Assembly: GCF_030814415.1 (NCBI RefSeq)
Contig: NZ_JAUSVB010000003.1
Span: forward strand, 310,001 to 374,000
Origin: Cellulomonas humilata
GTDB taxonomy: Bacteria > Actinomycetota > Actinomycetes > Actinomycetales > Cellulomonadaceae
Direction of reading: 5' to 3'
DNA length: 64,000 bases
The position numbers and the translations under genes were made by a program. Under the pieces are notes generated by a model, which was not told where the DNA came from, made no database searches, and worked only from the letters and a program-made list of their open reading frames with translations. Positions 1 through 8,082 of the stretch are shown here, piece after piece. How positions within the stretch are numbered: the stretch's first letter is position 1; the number at the start of each line of letters is the position of its first letter.

Positions 1-372
1 CGTAGCGGCCGAACACGAAGCCGGAGAAGTCCTCGTCGGCGGTGCGCTGCGTGACCTCGTACCCGACCCGAACACGTCGATGTAGAAGGCCGCCGCCGCG
101 TCCAGGTCGGCGACGTGCGGCCTGACCTGCACGGGGCGCGCGCCCGTGGGCGGCGACGTTGCGGAGTAAGTCGTCCGCGGACCGGTCGGTGTGTCGCCGA
201 GGCTCGCCGAGGGGCGTGCGCGCTCGCGCACCAGCCTGTCGCGGTGGGCGGCGAGCACCACGTCGACCCGCGCCGGGGTCAGCAGCCCGACGTCGTCGTA
301 GCGCCGCGGCGTGTGCACGGACAGCCCGCAGAGCCGTCCGAACCTGCCGATGGTGGTCTCGTCGGTGCCCAC
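1..372 (-). pseudogene. Decayed MerR-VOC regulator (remnant, runs off left edge)
   Basis: Read on the minus strand from a GTG at 372, the first 40 or so residues are a MerR-family N-terminal helix-turn-helix (TIGRFGRLCGLSVHTPRRYD, then VGLLTPARVD). The same frame then jumps, after about 45 residues of nondescript sequence, into the start of a glyoxalase/VOC domain (PHVADLDAAAAFYIDVFG). Near position 60 the VOC similarity moves to another frame (GYEVTQRTADEDFSGFVFG). The family architecture is MerR HTH, dimerisation helix, then a VOC or effector domain. Here the linker and helix are largely missing and the VOC part is frameshifted, so the gene is probably dead. Inference: an internal deletion plus a small indel. 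A sequencing error could explain the frameshift but not the missing middle. Confidence 0.5.
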
Positions 373-405
373 AGCAGAACTCTGGACCCTCGGGCGACCC
401 GAGGG

Positions 406-1146
406 TCAGCCGTCGGATCGGAGCTCGCGCAGATCGGCGAGGTCTCCCCGGAACACGTTCACGTCGATGAAGGGCTCCTCGCCGTCGTAACCGTCGAGAC
501 GGTCGCGGTGGGAGTACTGCCAGAAGGCCCAGTCGCGCCCGTCGGACACGCGCGGCGGCAGGTACACCGCGCGGATCCAGAGGGGCGAGTCGGGGAACCC
601 ACCGACGATGTAGCGGCTGTACGCGGCCTGCGTCGCGTAGATCACGGGCTCGACGCCGTAGTGCTCGCGCAGCGTCGCGACGAGCACCTCGAGCTCCGCG
701 CGGACCTTGTCAGGGTCCGGGGGATCGCGGAAGAACGTCCCGTAGTGCTCGACGTCGACCGCGACCGGGAGCAGGCCCTCGTCGGCCGGCACGGTCGCGA
801 TGACCTGCTCCGCCTGCGAGCGGCCCGGGCTCTCGAAGCTGAAGAAGTGGTACGCGCCGACGAGCAGCCCCGCGTCGCGGGCGCCCTGCAGGTTCTCCGC
901 GAACCGGTCGTCGACGAACCCGGACCCCTCCGTCGCCTTCACGTACGCGAAGTCGACGTCCTGTCCCGCGAGCACGGGCCAGTCGACGACCCCCTGGTAC
1001 GAGGACACGTCGACGCCGCGCACCTCGTACTGCGCAGCCAGCAGACGGTTGGGCCAGATCACCCCGCGCACGACGAGCACCGCCACGAGCGCGACGACGA
1101 CGACGGCGACCGTGGCAGCGACGATCGCCTTGCTCCGGGTGTGCAC
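406..1146 (-). CDS. Membrane-anchored GH25 muramidase (lysozyme)
   Basis: 246 residues from a GTG. Residues 7-27 form one strongly hydrophobic N-terminal segment (signal anchor), followed by a GH25 catalytic domain from about residue 43. GH25 landmarks are present: GVDVSSYQG with the first catalytic-face Asp at about 46, VKATEGSGFVDDRF, GAYHFF, and the DVE motif (Asp131, Glu133), where Glu is the usual acid. GH25 enzymes cleave the MurNAc-GlcNAc bond of peptidoglycan. With the anchor, this one should act at the outer face of the membrane in cell-wall turnover. No cell-wall-binding repeats are present. The start is uncertain because no clear Shine-Dalgarno precedes the GTG. The gene ends 53 bp after the DUF385 gene upstream of it on the same strand and may be co-transcribed. 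Confidence 0.9.
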   Translation of the reverse strand: MHTRSKAIVAATVAVVVVALVAVLVVRGVIWPNRLLAAQYEVRGVDVSSYQGVVDWPVLAGQDVDFAYVKATEGSGFVDDRFAENLQGARDAGLLVGAYHFFSFESPGRSQAEQVIATVPADEGLLPVAVDVEHYGTFFRDPPDPDKVRAELEVLVATLREHYGVEPVIYATQAAYSRYIVGGFPDSPLWIRAVYLPPRVSDGRDWAFWQYSHRDRLDGYDGEEPFIDVNVFRGDLADLRELRSDG

Positions 1147-1199
1147 CCCGGAAGTGTGTCGGACGCGCGGGCGGAGGTGTCGACGACGTCCGCGAGGGG

Positions 1200-1616
1200 T
1201 CAGGCGTCGCGGCGCGTGAGCTGCAGCACGGGGATCGTGCGCGCCGTGCGCTTCTCGTAGGAGCGGAATCCCTCGGACCGGGCGGTGAACCGCGCCCAGG
1301 CCGCGTCGCGCTCGGCGTCGACGAGCTGCGTCGCGTGCACCCGCACGGTCCCGTCGTCGGGGGTCTCGATCTCGACGTCCGGGTGCGCCAGCAGGTTGTG
1401 GAACCAGGCGGGGTTGTCCGGCGCGCCACCCTTGGACGCGGCCGTGAGCCACGTGTCCTCGTCGACCCGGATGCCGGCCACGGGGCTGATGCGTTCGACG
1501 CCGGTCTTCGCGCCTCGGTGGTGGAGCAGGACGAGCCCCTTGCCGAAGCCGTTCGTCCGGACGTCGCCGCCGTTCGCTCGGAACTCGTCGATGATCTGCT
1601 GGTTCCAGTCGCTCAT
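1200..1616 (-). CDS. DUF385 / Ddn-like deazaflavin (F420)-dependent oxidoreductase
   Basis: 138 residues, the normal size for the DUF385 family (split beta-barrel, related to mycobacterial Ddn and to F420H2-dependent quinone reductases). Family signatures include NGFGKGLVLLHHRGAKTGVE, a small-residue turn, and WLTAASKGGAPDNPAWFHNL, both near the expected cofactor phosphate contacts. These enzymes use reduced F420 to reduce quinones or xenobiotics in the cytoplasm. The substrate here cannot be read from sequence. The gene lies between the LacI regulator (27 bp upstream) and the GH25 gene on the same strand. It is taken as a housekeeping or detoxification enzyme, not part of the xylosidase module. 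Confidence 0.85.
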   Translation of the reverse strand: MSDWNQQIIDEFRANGGDVRTNGFGKGLVLLHHRGAKTGVERISPVAGIRVDEDTWLTAASKGGAPDNPAWFHNLLAHPDVEIETPDDGTVRVHATQLVDAERDAAWARFTARSEGFRSYEKRTARTIPVLQLTRRDA

Positions 1617-1643
1617 GCGCCCAGTGTCGTCGTCCCTGGCGGG

Positions 1644-2684
1644 CTACCGCTCGTCGGGCGGCGTCGGAGGCGGTCCCGTGGTGTCCCGCACCGTCAGCGA
1701 CGTCGCCAGCTCGATGTGCCGCGACCGCGGCTGCTCTCCGGAGGACATGGCAATGACTGTCTGGACGGCCAGCCGCCCCATCCCGTCCAGGTCCTGACGG
1801 ACGGTGGTCAGTGCGGGGGTGGTCCAGACGGCTTGTGGCGTGTCGTCGAAGCCCACGACGCTGACCTGCGCCGGAACCTGCACCCCGAGCTCGTGCGCCG
1901 CGGCGAGCACCCCGACGGCGATCTCGTCGTCGGCCGCCATGATGGCGGTCGGTGGGAGCGCCGTGGTGAGCAGGTCTCGGGCGTGCCGCGCGCCCGCGTC
2001 GACGTCGAACCGGTCGGTGCGCACCAACTCCGGGTCCAGCTCGATCCCCGCCGACTCGAGAGCTGCGCGGTACCCGTAGAAGCGGTCCCGGGCGGGGGTC
2101 GAGGCATCCGGGCCGCCGACCCACGCGATCCGTCGGTGGCCGAGCGCGATCAGGTGGTCCGCGGCGGCGCGGGCCCCCGCCCAGTTGCTCGACCTGACGC
2201 TCATCATCGGTCGGTGCTGAGCGTCGACGGGGTCGACCATGACGAACGGCAGCCCGGCGTCCGCGGCGGCGGCCAGCAGCCCGTCGGGCTCGGACAAGGT
2301 CAGGCCCACGATGCCGACCGCGCCGGCGGACCGCTGGTCCGCGATCCATGCCCGGGCGGTGGCGTGCTGCGTGCGCGTCGCCCGCTCGGGGGCGAGGCGG
2401 GTGAGCAGGTCGAGGTGCGCGTCGGTGGCCGACGCGAGCACGCCCTGCAACACGTTGAGGATGTAGGGGGACGCGGGGATGTCGAAGACCACCGCGAGCG
2501 CCCGGCGGGACGTGCCCGGCGAGGTGCTGGACCGGTACCCGAGCTCCGCCACGGCGGCGAGAACGCGTTCCCGCGTGGTCGCCGCCACGTCGGGGCGACC
2601 GTGGAGCGCTTTGGACGCGGTGGCCGGGGAGACCTCCGCCACCCGCGCCACGTCAGCCAGCGTGGGCTTGCTGTGGCCGACCAT
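1644..2684 (-). CDS. LacI-family regulator of the adjacent GH39 gene
   Basis: 346 residues. The N-terminal LacI helix-turn-helix (PTLADVARVAEVSPATASKA, residues about 7-26) is followed by the hinge helix region and a periplasmic-binding-protein-like effector domain (AVVFDIPASPYILNVLQGV onward, ending in the usual LTVRDTTG tail). The start is the ATG at 2684 because a GAGGG Shine-Dalgarno lies about 8 bases upstream. The gene is transcribed away from a GH39 xylosidase. The spacer holds two copies of CGAAA-N3-TTTCG, one upstream of each gene, so this protein probably represses both its own gene and the xylosidase until a xylose-containing ligand binds (inference). Confidence 0.92.
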   Translation of the reverse strand: MVGHSKPTLADVARVAEVSPATASKALHGRPDVAATTRERVLAAVAELGYRSSTSPGTSRRALAVVFDIPASPYILNVLQGVLASATDAHLDLLTRLAPERATRTQHATARAWIADQRSAGAVGIVGLTLSEPDGLLAAAADAGLPFVMVDPVDAQHRPMMSVRSSNWAGARAAADHLIALGHRRIAWVGGPDASTPARDRFYGYRAALESAGIELDPELVRTDRFDVDAGARHARDLLTTALPPTAIMAADDEIAVGVLAAAHELGVQVPAQVSVVGFDDTPQAVWTTPALTTVRQDLDGMGRLAVQTVIAMSSGEQPRSRHIELATSLTVRDTTGPPPTPPDER

Positions 2685-2699
2685 GGGGGTCCCTCGTCT

Positions 2700-2712
2700 C
2701 GAAATGTTTTCG
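2700..2712. promoter_or_regulatory. Predicted LacI operator, regulator side
   Basis: CGAAATGTTTTCG: a perfect CGAAA/TTTCG inverted repeat with a 3-base centre, lying 15 bp upstream of the lacI start codon. An identical pair of arms occurs at 2787-2799, so the two are read as sites for the LacI protein encoded at 1644-2684. Binding is not shown by sequence alone. Confidence 0.55.
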
Positions 2713-2784
2713 CTGTGCTGGATGGTCAGGGCGCACTTTCGCACGCCGTGCCAGATCGTTAGCCTAGCCGGGCGACCGATGCTG

Positions 2785-2801
2785 GTCGAAAACCTTTCGA
2801 C
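2785..2801. promoter_or_regulatory. Predicted LacI operator in the GH39 5' leader
   Basis: GTCGAAAACCTTTCGAC: a perfect palindrome with 7-base arms and a 3-base centre, ending 16 bp before the GH39 start at 2818. The core repeats the regulator-side site. Its position between promoter and start codon would place a bound repressor as a roadblock. It also argues against using the upstream in-frame ATG at 2779, which would put the operator inside the coding region. Confidence 0.6.
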
Positions 2802-2817
2802 GCTGATCGGAGCCATC

Positions 2818-4446
2818 ATGCCTTCTGACGCCGCCACCCTCCTGATCGACGGACGGGTGCCGACCGAGACCGACCTTCGGCACGTGTGGAACGCGTGCGT
2901 CGGCGCAGGGCGCGCGAACGAGGCCCTGCGTGCCGACTGGCAGGCCCACTTCCGCGAGGCGGTCGACGTGCTGGGGGCGCGGTTCGTCCGCTTCCACGGC
3001 GTCTTCCACGACGACATGTTCGTGTACCGCGTCGCCGACGGTGGTGGCTTCGGTCCGCCCACGCCGCTGCCCGAGCCCGTCTACACCTTCGCCTACGTCG
3101 ACAAGGTGTTCGACGCCGTCCTCGCCACCGGGGCGCGGCCTTTCGTGGAGCTCGGCTTCCTGCCCTGCGAGCTCGCCACGCAGACCGAGACCGTGTTCTG
3201 GTGGAAGGCACACTGCAGCCCGCCGCAGGACATGTGGCGGTGGGTGGAGCTGGTCACCACAACCGTGCGGCACTGGATCGAGCGGTACGGCATCGACGAG
3301 GTCCGCCGGTGGCGGTTCGAGGTCTGGAACGAGCCGAACCTGGTGCCGCACTTCTGGACCGGGACCCGGACGCAGTACTTCGAGCTGTACGAGGCGACGG
3401 CCCGGGCGCTCAAGGACATCGACGCCGGGCTCCTCGTCGGCGGACCGTCCACGAGCGTCTTCGTCCCGGACGCCCGGTACGCGGGGGAGACGCAGGACAG
3501 GTCGGCCGAGGTCGCCACTGCCGAGGCGGCCGACCCGGACGCGCTCGACTGGCAGCCGGTGTGGATCCACGAGTTCGTCGACTGGTGCGCGACCCGTGAC
3601 GTCCCGGTCGACTTCCTGTCGACCCACCTCTACCCGACGGACTACGCGTTCGGCGCCGACGGACAGGGGCGACCCATCCAGCGGCACGTCGATGCGACCT
3701 ACGACGACCTGGTCGTGATGCGAGCGATCATCGACGAGGGCCCCTTCCCCGACGCCGAGCTGCACATCTCCGAGTGGTCCAGCTCGCCGTCCAGCCGCGA
3801 CCGGATGCACGACACGCTCTTCGCCGCCACCTACATCACGCGCGCGTTTCTCAAGGGTGCTGCCCTGGCGGACTCCATCTCGTACTGGACCTTCACCGAC
3901 GTGTTCGAGGAGGGAGGCGGCGGCGTCGGCCCGTTCCACGGCGGGTTCGGCCTGGTCAACGAGCAGGGCATCCACAAGCCGACCTTCCACGCGATGGCGA
4001 TGCTGGGGCGGCTCGGCGACCGCGTCCTGCTGTCGACGCCCGACGGGGTGATCACGCGTCGCAGCGGGGACGGGTCGCTGGCCGCCGTCTTCCTCAACTA
4101 CCCGGACGACATGGGGACGAGGGGCATCGGCTCACGGATCACCTACGAGGCGACGCGTCCGCTGCGGGACCTGGGTCCCAGTCGCACCGTCCGGCACACC
4201 GTCGAGGGACTCGAACCGGGGACGCGCCTCACCCTGGAGGTGCTCGACTGGGACCACGGCAACGTCGCCGAGGCGTGGCACCAGCTGGGGGAGCCACTGA
4301 ACCTCACGCCGCAGCAGACGGACCGGCTGCGCGACGTCGCGGACGCGTTGCACCGCGAGACCCTCGTGGTCCCGCAGACCGGGGTCCTGGAGCTGCGGCT
4401 GGAGCTGCGTCCGTGGGCCGTGGCGTCGCTCGTGCAGGAGCGGTGA
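2818..4446 (+). CDS. GH39-family beta-xylosidase
   Basis: 542 residues with a GH39 (clan A) TIM barrel: LGARFVRFHGVFHDDM near the N-terminus, acid/base Glu172 in RFEVWNEPNL, and nucleophile Glu319 in LHISEWSSSP. A C-terminal beta-sandwich follows (from about residue 415). GH39 enzymes release xylose from xylo-oligosaccharides with retention of configuration. There is no signal peptide, so the enzyme is probably cytoplasmic and works on imported oligosaccharides. The start is the ATG at 2818, with GGAG 8 bases upstream. Neighbours: a divergent LacI gene and its paired palindromes. No transporter is adjacent, so uptake presumably depends on another locus such as the Lpl-type system at 7.1-10.9 kb. 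Alpha-L-iduronidase is the other GH39 activity but is unlikely in this context. Confidence 0.93.
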   Translation: MPSDAATLLIDGRVPTETDLRHVWNACVGAGRANEALRADWQAHFREAVDVLGARFVRFHGVFHDDMFVYRVADGGGFGPPTPLPEPVYTFAYVDKVFDAVLATGARPFVELGFLPCELATQTETVFWWKAHCSPPQDMWRWVELVTTTVRHWIERYGIDEVRRWRFEVWNEPNLVPHFWTGTRTQYFELYEATARALKDIDAGLLVGGPSTSVFVPDARYAGETQDRSAEVATAEAADPDALDWQPVWIHEFVDWCATRDVPVDFLSTHLYPTDYAFGADGQGRPIQRHVDATYDDLVVMRAIIDEGPFPDAELHISEWSSSPSSRDRMHDTLFAATYITRAFLKGAALADSISYWTFTDVFEEGGGGVGPFHGGFGLVNEQGIHKPTFHAMAMLGRLGDRVLLSTPDGVITRRSGDGSLAAVFLNYPDDMGTRGIGSRITYEATRPLRDLGPSRTVRHTVEGLEPGTRLTLEVLDWDHGNVAEAWHQLGEPLNLTPQQTDRLRDVADALHRETLVVPQTGVLELRLELRPWAVASLVQER

Positions 4447-4452
4447 CCGTCG

Positions 4453-4469
4453 GTCCCCGTTGAGGGGAC
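4453..4469 (+). terminator. Short stem-loop after GH39
   Basis: GTCCCC and GGGGAC flank a 5-base loop (GTTGA) starting 7 bp after the GH39 stop codon. There is no T-run, as is common for high-GC actinobacterial terminators. It is a modest 6-bp stem, so confidence is limited. Confidence 0.4.
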
Positions 4470-4566
4470 ACCTGCGCAGCCGGCGTGGGATCCTTCCCAG
4501 GCGCCCAACCGGGCGTCGTGCGCGGCCCCACCGGGCTGCTGCTCCCGGCGACCGAGAGGACAGGGC

Positions 4567-5154
4567 GTGCCGCGGATCGATGCCCCGACACTGGTCCAGC
4601 ACCGGGCCGCGCGCGAGCAGGCGCTGCTCGAGGCGGCCCGCGGGCTGCTCACCGCGCAGCCGGACACGGTGCCGTCCCTCGCCGAGGTGGGCGCGCTGGC
4701 CGGGCTCTCCCGGTCGAGCGTGTACCAGTACTACGCGTCGCGCGAGGACCTGCTGGCGGCTGTCGTCGCCGACTCGTTCCCGCGGTGGCAGCAGCGTCTC
4801 GACGCCGCGGTGGCCTCGGCGGACGGCCCGCGGGCGCGCGTGCTGGCGTTCCTGCGCGCGAACCTCGAGCTCGTGGCGGACGGCGAGCACGCCTTGGCCC
4901 GCACCCTCGCGGTCGTGGCTCCGTCGGAGGACCTGGCCCGGCAGTCGCGCGAGTTCCACGACCAGCTCCTGCTGCCCGTGGTCGACGCGCTCGTCGAGAT
5001 CGGCGTGCCGGACCCGGCGACCACGACCGAGCTGGTCAACGCGCTCGTGCACGCCGCGTCGCGCCGCGTGGAGCAGGACGGGGACCTGGAGCGCGCCTAC
5101 GCTGCCGCCGCGTCGCTCCTGGACGCGTACCTGCGGGAGGTCGAGAGCGGCTGA
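4567..5154 (+). CDS. TetR-family transcriptional regulator
   Basis: 195 residues from a GTG with GAGGACAGGG upstream. The N-terminal TetR HTH spans about residues 35-65 (VPSLAEVGALAGLSRSSVYQ, then YYASREDLLAAV), followed by an all-helical ligand domain. It is convergent with the ABC exporter operon downstream, with only 42 bp and a strong stem-loop between them. The exporter promoter region (7045-7092) carries repeated CGACA-N3-TGTCG palindromes, and no such motif was noticed in front of this gene. The simplest reading is that it represses the exporter and senses its substrate (inference). Confidence 0.88.
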   Translation: MPRIDAPTLVQHRAAREQALLEAARGLLTAQPDTVPSLAEVGALAGLSRSSVYQYYASREDLLAAVVADSFPRWQQRLDAAVASADGPRARVLAFLRANLELVADGEHALARTLAVVAPSEDLARQSREFHDQLLLPVVDALVEIGVPDPATTTELVNALVHAASRRVEQDGDLERAYAAAASLLDAYLREVESG

Positions 5155-5159
5155 GCCGA

Positions 5160-5185
5160 CCGGCGTCCGGTCTCCCGGACGCCGG
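5160..5185. terminator. Bidirectional terminator between tetR and the exporter operon
   Basis: A perfect 11-bp stem, CCGGCGTCCGG and CCGGACGCCGG, with loop TCTC. It sits in the 42-bp gap between two convergent genes and would serve both directions. No T-tract is seen on either side. Confidence 0.7.
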
Positions 5186-5196
5186 GCAGCCACCGG

Positions 5197-5892
5197 TCAG
5201 GCCGGCCGGAGCCGGCCGTCGACCATCTCCAGGACGCGGTCGCAGTGCTCGAGCACGTCGTGGTCGTGGGTGACCATGACGGTCGCAACTGAGAACTCGT
5301 GCGTCTGGTGCGCGAGCACCTCGACGATCTCGTGGCTGCGGCGCCGGTCCAGGGCGGCCGTGGGCTCGTCGACCAGGAGCACCGACGGGGACGCGACAAG
5401 CGCCCGGGCGATCCCGACACGCTGGCGCTCACCACCGGACAGGCGACCCGGACGGCGTCCGGCGTGCTGGTCCATGCCGACGGCTCGCAGCAGCTCCTCC
5501 GGCGGCGTGGCCGCACGCCGGCCGGTGATCTTCTCGACCAGCCGGAGCTGGTCGAGCGCCGTGAGGGCGGGCACCAGGTTGCCGGACTGGAACACGAAGC
5601 CGAGGTGGTCCCGGCGGAAGGTCGCCAGCGCGCGCGGCGACAGCCCGATCAGGTCGGTGTCGTCGACCACGACCGACCCGGAGGTGGGCCGGGTCAGGCC
5701 ACCGGCGACGGCCAGGAGGCTGGACTTGCCGGCGCCGGAGGGTCCGACGATCGCGATGAGCTCGCCCGGTGCGACGGTCAGGTCGACGTGGTCCAGCGCG
5801 GCGACCTGGTCGTCGCCGTCACCGAACGTCAGGGTGACGTCGGTGAGGTCCAGGCCGGTGCGCGTGCGGGTGCTCGAGGTGGTGGTGGTCAT
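5197..5892 (-). CDS. ABC transporter ATP-binding protein (MacB/LolD type)
   Basis: 231 residues with all ABC motifs: Walker A GPSGAGKS at about residue 50, the Q-loop FVFQSGNLVPALTALDQ, signature LSGGERQRV, Walker B VLLVDEPTAALD, and H-loop VMVTHDHDV. The short length and the pairing with a single FtsX/MacB-type permease mark the LolD/MacB exporter class, which drives mechanical transmission or export and not solute import. The ATG start overlaps the permease start region by 4 bp (5889-5892), so the two are translationally coupled in one operon. Confidence 0.93.
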   Translation of the reverse strand: MTTTTSSTRTRTGLDLTDVTLTFGDGDDQVAALDHVDLTVAPGELIAIVGPSGAGKSSLLAVAGGLTRPTSGSVVVDDTDLIGLSPRALATFRRDHLGFVFQSGNLVPALTALDQLRLVEKITGRRAATPPEELLRAVGMDQHAGRRPGRLSGGERQRVGIARALVASPSVLLVDEPTAALDRRRSHEIVEVLAHQTHEFSVATVMVTHDHDVLEHCDRVLEMVDGRLRPA

Positions 5893-7019
5893 CGGTTCTC
5901 TCCCAGCGCGGTGACGGGGTCGATGGAGGCGATGCGAGCCGTGGCGATGGCCGCGCCGGCCAGGCCGAGCCCGAGCAGCAGTGCCGCGCCGGTCACGATG
6001 GGACCGGACTCCAGGGCGAACGGCATGCCGGTGCCCTGCAGGAGAGTGCCGAAGCCGAGGCCGACGGCCACGCCCACGACGAGGGCGCCGAGCAGCAGGA
6101 CGGCGGCCTGCAGCACGCCGTCGGTGAGGAGGAAGCGCGTGGAGGCACCCATGGCGCGCATCACGGCGAGCTCGCGGGTGCGCTGCACGGTCCAGAGCGT
6201 GAAGAACGCTCCGACGACGAGCGCCGAGATGGCGTAGAGGAAGGCCTTGATCATCTCCATGGTCATCAGCTCGGCGGTGTAGCCGGGCGAGGAGTCGAAC
6301 GCGGCCGTGATCGTGCGTGCGGAGGTGCCCGCCGCGGCGTCGCCCGCGGCCAGGCCCGGGACGTGGCCGTTGAGCCCGCGCACGGCGACCGCGCTCGCGA
6401 CGTCGTACGCCGCGGCGTCGACCTGCTCGCCTGCCAGCGCTCCCGCGTGCACCTCCTGCCAGGTGGTCAGCGGGATGAACGCGATGTCGACGTGCCCGAA
6501 GGTCCGCTGGTCGGCCGTGAAACCGACCACGGTCAGCTCGGTCCCCAGGCGGTCGAGGGTGATGACGTCGCCGAGCCCTACGCCCTCGTCGCGTGCCGAC
6601 GAGCTGAGCACGGCCTCGCCCTCTGCTGCGATCTCGCGCCCCTGCGCGGCGGCCGGTGCCACGAATCCGTCCGGCTCGACGCCGAACAGCGTGAGGTCGA
6701 GCGCGCTCCCGTCGGCGTTCCTGGCGTTGACGATCGCGGTGCCGAGCAGCTCGGCGTCGGCGACACCGTCCTGCGCCGCCCAGGCCTCCGACTGGTCGCG
6801 GGTCACCTCGGAGCGCGTGAAGGCCGAGTCGGTCTTCGTCCCCTCGGAGAAGGCGATGGCGCCGATCGGGCTGCGCATCAGCCCGGAGACGCCGTCCACC
6901 ACCAAGCCGGAGGACAGGCCGGACAGCAGGACCATGAGGACGGCGATGAGAGCGATGACGGCGCCCATCAGGCCGAAGCGGGTGCGCGCGAAGGCGAGCT
7001 CGCGCAGAGCGAGGAACAC
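5889..7019 (-). CDS. FtsX/MacB-like ABC transporter permease
   Basis: 376 residues. One transmembrane helix near the N-terminus (AVIALIAVLMVLLSGLSSGL) is followed by a long extracytoplasmic MacB-core-like domain (residues about 50-240) and three C-terminal helices. This is the usual FtsX-family layout. The start is the GTG at 7019, where GGAGG lies 6 bases upstream; an in-frame ATG 42 bp earlier would place translation inside the operator region. It forms a two-gene operon with the ATPase at 5197. The substrate is unknown. The presence of a TetR regulator next door suggests export of, or response to, a toxic compound or envelope-active molecule (inference). Confidence 0.88.
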   Translation of the reverse strand: MFLALRELAFARTRFGLMGAVIALIAVLMVLLSGLSSGLVVDGVSGLMRSPIGAIAFSEGTKTDSAFTRSEVTRDQSEAWAAQDGVADAELLGTAIVNARNADGSALDLTLFGVEPDGFVAPAAAQGREIAAEGEAVLSSSARDEGVGLGDVITLDRLGTELTVVGFTADQRTFGHVDIAFIPLTTWQEVHAGALAGEQVDAAAYDVASAVAVRGLNGHVPGLAAGDAAAGTSARTITAAFDSSPGYTAELMTMEMIKAFLYAISALVVGAFFTLWTVQRTRELAVMRAMGASTRFLLTDGVLQAAVLLLGALVVGVAVGLGFGTLLQGTGMPFALESGPIVTGAALLLGLGLAGAAIATARIASIDPVTALGENR

Positions 7020-7044
7020 GGAAGACCTCCAGGGGCCACGGGAG

Positions 7045-7092
7045 CATGTCTTTCCCGACATGATGTCGACATCTTACCGACACCATGTCGGG
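7045..7092 (-). promoter_or_regulatory. Palindromic operator cluster before the ABC exporter
   Basis: Two perfect 13-bp palindromes, CGACATGATGTCG (7056-7068) and CGACACCATGTCG (7078-7090), share the form CGACA-N3-TGTCG. They are centred 22 bp apart, two helical turns. A third arm pair, CATGTC/GACATG (7045-7062), overlaps the first. On the minus strand a TAAGAT hexamer lies between the two sites and could be the -10 box. Palindromes overlapping a promoter fit TetR-type repression; the nearest candidate protein is the TetR at 4567. Confidence 0.65.
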
Positions 7093-7152
7093 ATACCCCG
7101 TGGGGATCGGGAGGCGTCGGTCACACGACGACGCGTCGCTGAGGTCCCTCCG

Positions 7153-8082
7153 TCAGCCCTTGACCGAGCCGAGCATCACGCCGGAGACGAAGTGCCGCTG
7201 GACGAACGGGTAGACGCACAGGATCGGGATGATCGCCAGGATCATCGTCACGGCCTGGATGTTCGCCGAGATGGCCGATGACGTGGTCCCGGCCGCCGCT
7301 GCGCTCGCTGCGGTGGTCGTCGTCGCACCCGCGATGAGGTTGCGCAGGAACAGCGACAGCGGGAAGAGGTTGTCCTCGTCGAGGTAGAGGAACGCGGTGA
7401 ACCAGTCGTTCCAGTAGGCGACCGAGTAGAACAGGATCATCGTCGCGATGACGGCCTTGGACAGCGGCAGCACGATCCGGGTGAAGATCGCGAACCACCC
7501 CAGGCCGTCGATCTGGGCGGCCTCCTCGAGCTCGCGGGGGATGTTCTCGAAGAACGACTTCATCACGAGCAGGTTGAACACCGACAGCGCCCCCGGCAGG
7601 ACGAGGGCCCACATGGTGTTCTTCATGCCGAGCGAGGAGATGAGGACGTAGTTGGGGATGATCCCGCCGTTGAAGAACATCGTGAAGACGGCGATCCCGA
7701 TCAACGCGTTGCGGCCCCGCAGGTGCGGCTTCGAGATCGCGTAGGCGAAGGTCGTCGTGAGCACCATCGCGATGACCGTCCCGACCACCGTGTACAGCAC
7801 CGTGTTGCCGTAGCTGGTCCAGAACCGGTCGTCGCCCGCCACCACGCGATACGTCTCGAGGTTGAAGCCGACCGGCAGGGCGTTCACCAGGCCGGCCTTG
7901 ATCGCTCCCGAGCTCGAGAACGACTGTGCGAGCAGCGTGACGAAGGGGTACAGGATCAGGAGGGTGATCAGCACCAGGGCGGTCGCGTTGAGCCCGGTGA
8001 ACAGGCGGTAGCCCTTCGAGTCGCGCGGGCCGACCGGGACGCCCGCTCGCGCGTCGACCGGAGGCGCCAGGTCCGTGCTCAC
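7153..8082 (-). CDS. CUT1 sugar ABC transporter permease (LplC/YtcP-like)
   Basis: 309 residues with six predicted transmembrane helices and the permease EAA loop (EEAAQIDGLGWFAIFTRIVLP), which docks to the ATPase. FNGGIIPNYVLI and the C-terminal VMLGSVKG ending are characteristic of the LplC/YtcP branch of carbohydrate permeases. GTG at 8082 overlaps the stop of the upstream permease as GTGA. It is the third gene of an SBP-permease-permease operon. No ATPase is encoded here, so the system must share an MsmK-type ATPase encoded elsewhere, as is usual for this branch. Confidence 0.93.
   Translation of the reverse strand: MSTDLAPPVDARAGVPVGPRDSKGYRLFTGLNATALVLITLLILYPFVTLLAQSFSSSGAIKAGLVNALPVGFNLETYRVVAGDDRFWTSYGNTVLYTVVGTVIAMVLTTTFAYAISKPHLRGRNALIGIAVFTMFFNGGIIPNYVLISSLGMKNTMWALVLPGALSVFNLLVMKSFFENIPRELEEAAQIDGLGWFAIFTRIVLPLSKAVIATMILFYSVAYWNDWFTAFLYLDEDNLFPLSLFLRNLIAGATTTTAASAAAAGTTSSAISANIQAVTMILAIIPILCVYPFVQRHFVSGVMLGSVKG

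Noticed and set aside
2779-2817. An earlier GH39 start at the ATG at 2779.
   Set aside because: It would put the palindromic operator inside the coding region and lacks a good ribosome-binding site, whereas 2818 has GGAG at the right distance.
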